NCBI GenBank assembly: GCA_016110215.1
Contig: JADWQD010000011.1
Span: forward strand, 248,001-312,000
DNA: 64,000 bases
Direction: 5' to 3'
Source: Capronia americana
Taxonomy: Eukaryota > Ascomycota > Eurotiomycetes > Chaetothyriales > Herpotrichiellaceae
Part shown: piece after piece, positions 55,487 through 64,000 of the stretch
Position numbering within the stretch: the first letter of the stretch is position 1
How the letters are laid out: every line of letters starts with the position of its first letter
Made by a program: the position numbers and the translations under genes
The notes under the pieces: model-generated
Database searches by the model: none
What the model saw: the letters and a program-made list of their open reading frames with translations, nothing else
Told to the model about the DNA's origin: nothing

Positions 55487-57446
55487 TCAAAGAAAGGCAG
55501 GCATGTCTGATAACAAGAAGATCGACATGCAGTCAAAGAAGGGCATGTCTGGTAACAATAAGAATAAGATCGACATACCAAGGAGGATGGTGCCCAGACT
55601 CCAATATCGCGCAACATGAGCAAGAGTCATCTTCAGCATCTCTCGGTCGAGGTCATCGTTCCGCTCGGACGAATTTGACGCCAGCTTCGCACCCGCATGG
55701 ACGCCGTTGGGTCCGAGTAACGTACAGGTGACCAACGGGCAAAGGAAGGGGACGTATTCCGGTGACCAGGACCTGATGATCCGTGACACTCCCAGCGAGC
55801 AGGAATCCATTCTTGTCTTTCGAGGGCCCGCCCCTGCATGTACTCGAATATTGAGATGCGGGAACGCTGGATCGTTGCCCGGATGGCCTTCAGGTGAGGG
55901 AGTCATACTACCGCCCTCTACGGCAGTTAGGAACGTATACGACTGCGCCCTGGTGAGCGTTCACACGGTGTCAGCAGCTTATCGAGAACAGATGTGCGAG
56001 GCGGCCAGTACTGACGCTTTCAGCAACAGAGCCGTTGCTATGATTGTATTGTTCTTATGAAAGTTGTCATCGTCGAAAGTGATGGACCCGAACTTGAGGT
56101 GGAACTCTTCGGGAAGTGCCAGTCCAAAACAGCTGAGCATGGTTTCCATCCTTCTCTTCTGCTCCGGAGGGACGGGCCTTTGTAGCCACAGCTCATGGGC
56201 GGCCCCCAGAAGGTAGTTACTCACCAAATACCAAGCGCGTTCATTCGCATTCGGCAAGCCACGGAGGGCTTTCCAAGCCGTCCCAGCACCGGAGCCCAGC
56301 GCAACCGAGGCAACCGGGTTATCCGCGAACCAGTCCGTGTCCGTGGCCGGAAGCAGGACATGGTTTCTCCGGCGATCGATGGCAAATGGACGGCACGATA
56401 GAGTCGCGGTAAAAGTGTCGAGTTCCCATATTGACCACCACAAGCGCCGAAATTCTTCCCGAAGCGACCAGTCCGCGGCTGAAGAAGGCTGTGTCGCTGG
56501 GACCGACCCCGTCGACCCATTTCGAGTGACGTCCTCGTCGATGGTGTTGAGATCCATCTCATAAGCCAGGCGGATGCAATATCCCGTCAGGACCCAACCC
56601 CTCAAGGACGGCCCGGTTGCGAGTTCAAACAAGGCGAGGAGAACGCATCCTTGAAGATACGTCAAAGTCGGTGTTGGAGGGGTGGTGCAGTGGGCATACT
56701 CTTGATAGATTGCGTTCGCCAGTGCCGCAAAGCGGTTTCCCCGGTCTCTCGGGCACACGCCATCGAAGGCCGGCGAATTGGAAAACCGAGCCGCAAGCGA
56801 GCACATACTATTGATCAACAGGGCAGAGTCGAGGGAGGATCCAACGAATTGCTGTTCCGAAGGCTGGTGGTTCTGCAAATGTTTTGCCAGAAACCGCGGT
56901 CGGTGGATTATTGGCACAAAGCCATGGACCTTTTCGAAATAAACAGTAATGCTATCACAGGGGAGGGTCAGCGAGGTTGTGGTGCTGTCACTGGAGCTGA
57001 TCATACAGATCGTTGACAACAGAGACCGAAACAGGGACGACCCGGCTCGCCTTGTTTGGGCTGTTGGAACCCTGGAATTCATGACCAGATGTGCCGCTCA
57101 ACCCGTGCGGAGCGCTATCTGATGTTCCTGTCAACCACCATCCTCAAGGGAGTCACATGTCCTGATCCCTACCGTTGGGGGTCATCGACACATTTTCAAG
57201 CATGTCGAAGTAGTTGACCGCATCCAGACCTAAGATGTCTTCTCCGAGATCCCAGAGTCCTGACGGATCTTGGGGCCCATCTCCGACATTATTTGCCGTG
57301 CTATGGGGAGGTTCGAGACTGGGTGGTCTCTGGTGTACCGAGGTGTCAGCGCTGATTTCGGGACCCATCGAGCGCGGCGATGGACACACGCTGAGGCCCG
57401 ACGGACCATTGCCCAGCTGCAAGGTGCCTGATTCCATCGAGTCCAT
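55487..57446 (-). CDS. Fungal-specific transcription factor domain protein (fungal_trans); zinc cluster not found
   Basis: Four exons in phase, 57446-57173, 57127-57007, 56951-56016 and 55949-55487, give 597 aa. The regulatory domain is clear: LITVYFEKVHGFVPIIHRPR (spliced), LINSMCSLAARFS, LQGCVLLALFELATGPSLRG with WVLTGYCIRLAYEMDLN, and EEFRRLWWSIWELDTF. The C-terminal WSPEYVPFLCPLVTCTLLGP is also typical. A Zn2Cys6 cluster normally precedes such a domain, but upstream DNA (57447-57800, - strand) shows no Cx2Cx6C pattern in any frame I read. The true start may be a missed upstream exon, or the protein lacks it. MDSMESG at 57446 is the first usable ATG. It lies downstream of, and in the same direction as, the FAD hydroxylase, and probably regulates the catabolic genes (inference). 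Confidence 0.75.
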
Positions 57447-58333
57447 GGCGCGATCTGCGAGACGGTTAACATCCTTGGCAGCATGGCGTTGTGATGAATG
57501 GACTGAAGGGCGCGCTTGCCTAATTCTTGCCTGTGATCGGGTGTGTGTTGGGTTGGAGTCTCACGGCGCCGACGGCGCTCCGGAGGCTTCCGCCGAGTTG
57601 GAAAGATGCAGACACTCCCGACCCGGTCACACAGAGAACAAGCGGGTCGGTTTAGATCGCCTGATCAATGTGGCCAAAATCAGCGGGACGGTCAACTTGA
57701 GCGCAAGGCGAGCCGACATCTCCCTCCGACTTGAGGACCGGAGAGCAATGGCCTTACATCTTGCCTTTTTCCTGTGTTTCGGGGTTAGCTGAAGTCGCTG
57801 CCCATGGGCTTTGCAGCTGGTACCTTCTGCATTCCTGACAGGCGAGATTATGTGTCCTCTTGGTCTTGGAGATTTCTAGCCTCTCCATGCTCCCGGCAGC
57901 AATTCACATCTTTGTATGCGTCCTCAACCATAAACGTGTGTGCGTGGAGGGATGATAGGCGACGGAAGGGCAGGGTCGCGGATGAGCATGAGAAAGTTGA
58001 GGGAAGGAGGGGGGAGGATATACATATTGTGTGTGTAGGAATAAAACGGCGTTCAATAGGTACCCCGGGTGCCGCTAGAGACCCAGACACCCCCGCAATG
58101 CCCCCACAGGAAGGGTCACTAGAGGTGCGTTAATGGGGTACGTACTTAATGCGGGACCCCTGGAGCCCCGAGGGCCCGGTCGAGAGACAAGGCGAGAGGG
58201 GAATAGTAGGCTCTTCCTCTTCAGCACCTTTCCCATTGGCAGATTGATGCATTCATTGGACGATCGATTGAGATTATCCCTATTCCCCGTTTAGGAGAGA
58301 GGAGGCCCGCTAGACGCAACCCCCAAGCTAGAG
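57447..58333. other. Intergenic region between regulator and FAD hydroxylase
   Basis: About 890 bases expected to hold the regulator's promoter and possibly unrecognised upstream exons. A basic ORF fragment with ERRRRRETPTQ lies on the - strand, but I cannot place it. Confidence 0.35.
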
Positions 58334-60462
58334 CTAACAAGACGAGCGGGATAGGATCTTTCTCATGACCGTGAATAACTGATCCTCGCACCGGTCCGGC
58401 AGCGCCGTGCATCTCCATGCCACAAACCTGTCTGGCCGGATCAAGACGCAGCCGCTCTCCTCGACTTCGCGAAGCTTTTCCCAATCAAAATATATATCCT
58501 CAAGATCTTGGCCGAACCCGATTGAGTATAATTTGATGGGAACACCCATCTTGGCCAATACTTGGTCACACGCCGTCTTCCATTGCCCACCGCCGATGCC
58601 AGTGAGCAGCGTGAAGTGTCCGTGTCCGGCCAGATCAATGGTAGACACAAGTTTCGATTGCGCCGCGGTGTTCAACCATGCATGGGGAAGCCTGGCTCCG
58701 GGGTAGGTGGTGGGCTGGTGGTACAAGGTAGGATCTCGGTCAAACGAGGGGCAGTGTCCCTGGTCTTCTTGGTAGACGGCCCCTGAGGCATACCGTTGAT
58801 TCATCTCGATCCCGAGTCCGTGGAACTCATAATCCGTTTCGAGGATGGCGGTTCGGAAGAGCTCTCGTCGTCTCCGTCCGTTCGGGGATGCTTCTGAAAG
58901 TTGAGCGAACGCTTTGGTTCGTGACTCGACATCCGGTTCCAGAACGCCCAAGGCGCCCCATGCTTTCACATGCGCTCCCAGCGACTGATTCGCTCTGCCA
59001 GCCCGTAAGTCCATGTTTGAAAGATGATATGACCCAGAGGGGGGCTCACCTTTTGACCACACCCGCGCCGACCGGTTGTCGTTCGTCGTTATAGCTATCC
59101 AGGAGAGAAACATCCGCGTGGCCTGCCTCACAAAATGTCAGAACATGGGACATGGAGAAACGGACCACCCAAGACAACGGCTGTACCTTTCAAGACATAG
59201 GCCACCTTCCACGCCAGATTATATGCATCTTGAATCGACGTATTCGAACCCAATCCATTGAACGGAGGGTGACGATGAACAGCGTCTCCCAGGCAGAAAC
59301 TGTGGATTTCGTCAATGAGAAGATCATCCAGAGACGATCGAGGATGGCGAACACTTGTCCTTTCGAATAACACTCCGCATAGGTCTCAATGATGGTCCAT
59401 TTTGACACTTGCAAAATCTTCACCTCGACATGTTCATCTCCAATGAATTCCTTGATCCGCTTGCCATACTGCTCGTGGGTGATGCCGTCCGGGAATTCCT
59501 TGCCGAACGACGGGAAGAGGGAAAAGATCCATTCATTCCACGGTTTGACCATCCTGACGCAAGCAATCCAGCCATATTCGGGGTGAGCAACAGCAGGTTG
59601 CATGAGCCAATGTAGGTTTCCCTGTCGATTTGCAATTCCGTGGGAGATGTCCGCTTCCACCAATATATTGACCGCTGAACCTTTGCCCGGGAGCTTGGCC
59701 ATGGGCAGTTCAAGCTGCTTGCAGATCTGACTTCTTGCTCCATCGGCCCCAAAGAGGTATTTGGCTCGGATTGTGTACGCTCGATGAGTAATTTTGTCTT
59801 GCACAGATACATCGACGGTCTTGGCTTCCTCATTTTGGACAAACGAGATGAATCGGGTGTCAAACCGACATTGCCACCCCTTCAGAGCGGCGTAGCGAAC
59901 GAGAATAGGTTCGAGGAGCGTTTGTGGAAGGTCCATTGCTGTACAAGGGCTGGCGGCCTGGTAATCACCCTGTAGGAAAGGGATTTAGCCAGGGCATTTC
60001 TGGATCAGGGCGGATCGTTACCCTTCGATGAGCCCCGTTACCGAAGGATAGAGTCCTCGCATACTCTCTCCCAATCATGCTCTCCGCCCAGCGGACATTG
60101 CCTATCTCCTCGATTGGGATACCCAGTTTTGCACACTCGGCGTCGAGCCCGATGTCCCGGAGACATTCTGATATCAGTAAGAAAGTGCTCGCCTTGCCAA
60201 CGGGAAAAGAATCTGACTGACCCAATGTTCCCACGTTCACAAAGTGCGCTCGTGGAGACGAGGTACTGGTGCCTTCTTGGCCTAGGAGAATCCCAGAGAT
60301 GCCTATCCATCATTGTTAGGTATACGCATCGCGATGTCAAGCAACGGAGTTATTACCGTAAGATGCCAGAAAACAAGCAAGGCTTGCCCCTGCTGGGCCA
60401 GTCCCAACGATCACGACGTCTGCCATGACGTCCGGGGCAGATGTCTCCTGAGCATCGCTCAT
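58334..60462 (-). CDS. FAD-dependent aromatic hydroxylase (TfdB / phenol-hydroxylase-like)
   Basis: Seven exons, 60462-60357, 60302-60222, 60167-60022, 59969-59353, 59299-59187, 59122-59050 and 58994-58334, give 598 aa in phase. The N-terminal VVIVGTGPAGASLACFLASY is the GxGxxG FAD motif. The joins restore RAHFVNVGTLECLRDIGLDAE and DLPQTLLEPILVRYA, typical of 2,4-dichlorophenol-6-monooxygenase-like enzymes. GADGARSQ and CLGDAVHRHPPFNGLGSNTS with DAYNLAWK are the second FAD-binding motifs. The C-terminal 200 residues have the thioredoxin-like fold of phenol hydroxylases. Met at 60462 is chosen because it lies just before the FAD motif; the frame is open to an ATG at 60708. The predicted reaction is ortho-hydroxylation of a phenol with NAD(P)H and O2. 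The donor of exon 4 (GTTCGC) is weak. Confidence 0.88.
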
Positions 60463-61089
60463 ACTCGCAGCTCCCGTCTTGGTGATAGCGGGTTCAGCCA
60501 CGTTCACATTTGGATGGTCAGACTGAACAAAAGGTTTCTCGTTCTGATTCCAAATGTGTGAAGCGATGGGCTCGAGAGTGGCTGCTCCGTTCAACGTGAA
60601 GGTCATGGTCCCCAAAATGTCTCCTGAAAGGCGGAGTACGTGATTGTAACCGGTAAAGATGGGACCTCCTGTATTCGTAAATTCCCCTGATAGGCCTTCC
60701 AGTCTCAATGATATGTTGAAAAATCAGGGAGACTCCTCGCCATCGAGTGCCGGGAGGTCAGAACGACAAAATCGGTGCTCGCTCCCCAGCTTTTGACGGA
60801 CTTCCCCCAGACCTATCCCGCACAAACTCACACTTTCCCCCGGATTATGGACAGCCCCCGGGATCTGCTTTCCCACTCGATGGCCGTTTTACAAGCCCGT
60901 CGACCGAAGCGACGGATCCGGCAAACCACGGCCAGGTCGGGATCATCGTTTGAACGAGAGACCGGAATTCCGTCCTCGATCGACTGGATATGACCTCTTG
61001 AAGACGAGAACTTCTGACTAGGCATGCCATATATAACAGTCACTGAATAGTCTGCACTGAAAGAGTGAAAGAGGACCACCACCGCCAAT
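60463..61089. promoter_or_regulatory. Divergent promoter of hydroxylase and dioxygenase genes
   Basis: These 627 bases separate the divergent starts and contain the near-palindrome ACCGGAATTCCG at 60961-60972. The same 12-mer recurs upstream of the FAH-family gene. Confidence 0.55.
60961..60972. promoter_or_regulatory. ACCGGAATTCCG motif, possible Zn2Cys6-type operator
   Basis: An inverted CCG/CGG arrangement (CGGAATTCCG core) about 120 bases upstream of the dioxygenase ATG. Confidence 0.45.
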
Positions 61090-61665
61090 ATGGCCATCGA
61101 TGACCGCGAAATCACGGTGCTCAGCCCGAAAAAACTGGCTCATGTGGTCCTTAGGACCCAGAGCATTGCGCCCATGGTCGACTTCTACAAATCCTTTCTG
61201 GGGGCGCACGCCACCTACGAGAATTCAAAGGTCGCCTTCCTGACCTACGACGACGAACACCACCGCATAGCCATTGCCGAAGTTCCAGCCACCACCCCGA
61301 AGGTGCCCTCGGCCGCCGGACTTGAACACATCGCCTTTACCTACGACAACCTCGATGAACTTGTCGTGTCGTACAGTCAACGGAAAAAGCTTGGGTTGCG
61401 GCCAGTGTGGTGTGTCAATCACGGGACAAGCACAAGCATGTATTATCACGACCCGGACGGGAACAAGGTCGAGGTTCAGGTGGATAACTTCGACAATCCC
61501 GACGACGCGACGGCGTTTATGATGTCGCAAGATTTCTCGGACAATCCCATGGGCGTGGATTTTGTGCCTGAAGACCTGATCAAGAGATTGGAAGCCGGCG
61601 AGTCCCATCAATCGATCAAGAAGAGACCGGTGATTGGCAAAAGAGAATGGCCGGATAATTTGTGA
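61090..61665 (+). CDS. Vicinal-oxygen-chelate (glyoxalase/extradiol dioxygenase-like) protein
   Basis: 191-aa intronless protein of the VOC superfamily with two beta-alpha-beta-beta-beta units. Likely metal ligands are His18 (LAHVVL), His80 (GLEHIAF) and Glu128 (DPDGNKVEVQ), the usual H-H-E triad, with a further His at 111 (NHGTSTSMYYHDPDGN) as in ring-cleaving catechol dioxygenases. It is annotated in many fungi as glyoxalase or biphenyl-2,3-diol 1,2-dioxygenase. It is divergent from a phenol-type hydroxylase, so meta-cleavage of the catechol that enzyme would make is a reasonable role (inference). Alternatives are fosfomycin- or bleomycin-resistance-like or lactoylglutathione functions, less likely in this context. 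Confidence 0.85.
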   Translation: MAIDDREITVLSPKKLAHVVLRTQSIAPMVDFYKSFLGAHATYENSKVAFLTYDDEHHRIAIAEVPATTPKVPSAAGLEHIAFTYDNLDELVVSYSQRKKLGLRPVWCVNHGTSTSMYYHDPDGNKVEVQVDNFDNPDDATAFMMSQDFSDNPMGVDFVPEDLIKRLEAGESHQSIKKRPVIGKREWPDNL

Positions 61666-62875
61666 CATGGCTCTTGGACGGATGGCCAGGGAGGACCGAG
61701 TTTTCAGAAGATGGATTGTCACTATCCTCGTTACTTGTTCTTGGTCTTGCCAAATCCCTGGCCATTCTCTGTTCGACGTCCAACTTCTTAATGCATAGTC
61801 TGAAACATTCCCTTCAGATCCCATCTTCACATTTCCTTGTAGCACGTGGCGGTGACCCGCAGTGTCTCATAGCCAGATGGCGAGGCCGTCATAACCGCAT
61901 TAATTAAGAAACCATCGCCCAAGGCATGAATGGGTCGCTTCCACAGGTCGCGCTGGAACCGGTTCAACCGGTCCAGAATAAGGATTCCGACCAATTTGAC
62001 TAATCAGGTGTGTGACTGTTGCTTACTCGTAGTTGTCTGCCCATGACACGGCTTGACACAAACGACCGTTATTTTTGACAACAATGTCACCATGGCGGAC
62101 TTTTTACGGTTTCTCGTACGACACGCCCCCCAACGTTTCGAAATCCCCGGCCCGGGAAACTCTGGGGGGAGCGAACTTCTGACCGGAATTCCGGGGTCGT
62201 TCTCCACATTGCGGGTCTCCGCTTTGACCATCTGTAAATGCTCCCCTTGATGTTGGATTCCTCCGTCATTGCTAGCAGCGGTCTTCCAGGCCCGCTCCAG
62301 GACCTAGGCTAAGAGAGTCTCGTGCATTCTTAACAGGGGGTGGAAGTGGTCAAGCGAGCTCAGCGAACAAGACAATCAGAGGACGGGATCTTCCGAGTGA
62401 ATCCTCTTCTAGAACATGAGAGAGAACCCCTGGCCGAACAGAGGATTGACACCTTTAGCATACGGACCCATGCCTACCCCGGAGACCTGACTGAGGATGG
62501 CAACCCTCTCTTCACGACACAACACCTCCTCCCCTCATCCGCCTGTTGGGCCGACCGCACTCGGCCGATGATCACAGCGCGCCAGGCGTGAGCCGTAAAA
62601 AAGTCGAAGGATTTCTTGACTGGTGGTCCGGTGAAAGGAGATTATCAAATCTCCGTGCCCGCCCCCGGAGTTGTTGGTGGGGAAAAGCTGGAGGGCATAT
62701 TACTGACCAGGCCAACGATTATGCCCCCGACCATCGTGGCGATCGTCACCTGTGAGCTCCAGAAGATATATACACGAGTAGTACATAAACGCCACTTCGG
62801 ACAGCGAACTACATAGCTCTGAAGCCAGTTGACCGAATCCCCGCCTCCAAACTGCCCCGAAGTTGACCGTCAGCC
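61666..62875. other. Intergenic region upstream of the FAH-family gene
   Basis: About 1.2 kb with no supported gene. It contains the second copy of the ACCGGAATTCCG motif. Confidence 0.45.
62182..62193. promoter_or_regulatory. ACCGGAATTCCG motif, second copy
   Basis: Identical 12-mer to that at 60961, here extended to the perfect palindrome CCGGAATTCCGG. It lies about 680 bases upstream of the FAH-family ATG. Confidence 0.45.
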
Positions 62876-64000
62876 ATGACACCGCCCAAGTTCAACCGTC
62901 TCGTGCGGTTCAGAAGCACTGCCGGCGACATCTGCTATGGCGAAGTCGATCAGGTTGCGCCTGATCGACAGAGCTTGGTGGGGAGCAAGGTGCCCCTTTA
63001 CAAAGGCGCGAATCCTTGGGATGATGGCTTCGAGCTGAGCGGGCTGGAGGGAACTATCGCTGAGGTGAATTTTGACCCTCTCCTTGGGGAAGTATTGGAC
63101 ATAGAGGCATAATGTGTGTGTCGTTAGGTGTTGTGTCCGCTGGCAGCAATGCCCATTGGATATGGCATCGGAGTCAACTACAAAGCCCACGCGGCAGAGG
63201 CCAAGGTAAAGTTCCCCCTCTTATGGATGGACGATGCCTGGCTCCACGCGCGCAGAACTGACGGCACCCTTTTCGTGGTAGCTGCCTCCGATAGAGTATC
63301 CTCTTGCCTTTACCAAGACTCCCGGTAAGGTTTCCCTGCCGAATGCGACCGGCGATGGTGGCATCGAAAACGTCTGATTGAGTCTTTACCAAGGAACTCT
63401 CGCGGGCCCATACCAAGACGTTCCATTCTCGGCGGAATTGAAAGACATGGACTACGAGGTGAATCAGTCCCGCGCGCTCGCTCACTGTGCCACGACACCA
63501 ATCCATTCATTGCGCCGTCGCGCTGACCAAAACTCGACCAGGGCGAGCTCACCGTGGTGATCGGGAAGGCATGCAAGAACCTGGGCGAGAACGAAGACCC
63601 AACACCCTATATCCTCGGATATACCGTGGGCAACGACGTCTCGTCGCGATATTGGCAAGCCCCCGCCCGCTGTGGCAGTCAACACGGCTACGCGAAGTCG
63701 TTCGACAAATTTGGTCCCATCGGCCCGGTCATCGTGTCGACGGCGGCCATTCCAGATCCCGGTGCCTTGCTCCTTACGACCAAAGTGAATGGACAGCTTC
63801 GCCAGTCCACCAAGACGGACGACCTCATTTACGACATCCCCGCGATCCTTCGCCACTTGAGTCGAGGCACCACCCTCCAGCCTGGAACGGTCATCATGAC
63901 GGGGACTCCAGGCGGGGTGGCGGCATTCATGAGCCCTCCGGCGTGGCTCAAGCACGGGGATGCGGTGGACGTGGAAATCTCGCAGATTGGCAAAATCAGC
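62876..64000 (+). CDS. Fumarylacetoacetate-hydrolase (FAH) family protein, 3' end outside the window
   Basis: Five exons are visible: 62876-63064, 63128-63205, 63282-63324 (43 nt), 63394-63458 and 63542 to beyond 64000. The joined N-terminal domain reads NRLVRFRSTAGDICYGEVDQ, then across introns AEVLCPLAAMPIGYGIGVNYK and LPPIEYPLAFTKTPGTLAGP with YQDVPFSAELKDMDYEGEL. The last exon has the catalytic and metal-site region of the family (YILGYTVGNDVSSRYWQ, YAKSFDKFGPIGPVIVS, LSRGTTLQPGTVIMTGTPGG). Members hydrolyse C-C bonds of diketo acids or act as hydratases, isomerases or decarboxylases in meta-cleavage pathways, which suits the hydroxylase and dioxygenase next door. Only a short C-terminal part should be missing. 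Where most homologues have CVGLNY this protein has YGIGVNY. Confidence 0.87.

Noticed and set aside
55215..55731. ORFs of 134 and 92 aa on the + strand
   Set aside because: They overlap the 3' end of the regulator on the other strand and have no recognisable motif.
1..64000. tRNA, rRNA, CRISPR arrays, transposons
   Set aside because: I looked for tRNA-like arms, regularly spaced repeats and transposase or reverse-transcriptase motifs and saw none; small tRNAs could be missed by eye.

Overview
The window is nuclear DNA of a filamentous ascomycete (Pezizomycotina). Genes are broken by short spliceosomal introns (about 45-140 nt) with GTRNGT donors. They include Zn2Cys6-type regulators, a MetR/Cys3 bZIP and a CHL4-type kinetochore protein, and the accessory half is rich in MFS, ABC and secondary-metabolism genes. 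No rRNA, tRNA, CRISPR array or intact transposon was seen. Eurotiomycetes is a guess only. Exon boundaries were placed by eye from splice consensus, reading phase and family similarity.

Bases 1-20800 are mostly housekeeping: the 5' part of exportin CRM1 (-), the sulfur regulator bZIP (-), CHL4/CENP-N (+), an SDR with a lost catalytic pair (+), a Zn2Cys6 regulator (-), an MDR oxidoreductase (-), cyclase-associated protein (+), a PPR-like protein (-) and a decayed gene of the fungal 'ipa' family (+).

Bases 21289-36710 hold the most interesting locus. A 20-exon gene on the - strand joins a DIT1/PvcA-type isocyanide synthase in frame to a full-length PDR-type ABC transporter. Divergent from it is an NRPS-like protein (adenylation, thiolation, BAHD-like transferase), and downstream lies a siderophore-transporter-like MFS protein. 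The divergent promoter and the region upstream of the MFS gene carry five perfect TGTGCTCA sites, four of them inside the 11-mer TAATGTGCTCA. From memory, TGTGCTCA is the element bound by the copper-starvation regulator Mac1 of Aspergillus fumigatus. I infer a copper-starvation-controlled isocyanide (chalkophore-like) synthesis and export locus in which the enzyme is fused to its exporter. In this assembly a one-base insertion interrupts the second nucleotide-binding domain of the transporter.

Bases 37050-42044 carry an alpha/beta hydrolase, an alcohol-acetyltransferase-like protein and a secreted SurE-like phosphatase. A broken haloacid-dehalogenase gene follows (42.7-43.5 kb). Next come a Dal5-type MFS transporter and an FMN-dependent NtaA/SnaA/DszA-family monooxygenase, a gene-poor stretch with small repeats, and a GPI-anchored repeat protein.

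Bases 55487-64000 look like an aromatic-catabolism cluster: a fungal_trans-domain regulator, a TfdB-like FAD hydroxylase, a vicinal-oxygen-chelate (extradiol-type) dioxygenase and an FAH-family hydrolase that runs off the right edge. The same 12-mer, ACCGGAATTCCG, lies in the hydroxylase/dioxygenase promoter and upstream of the FAH gene.
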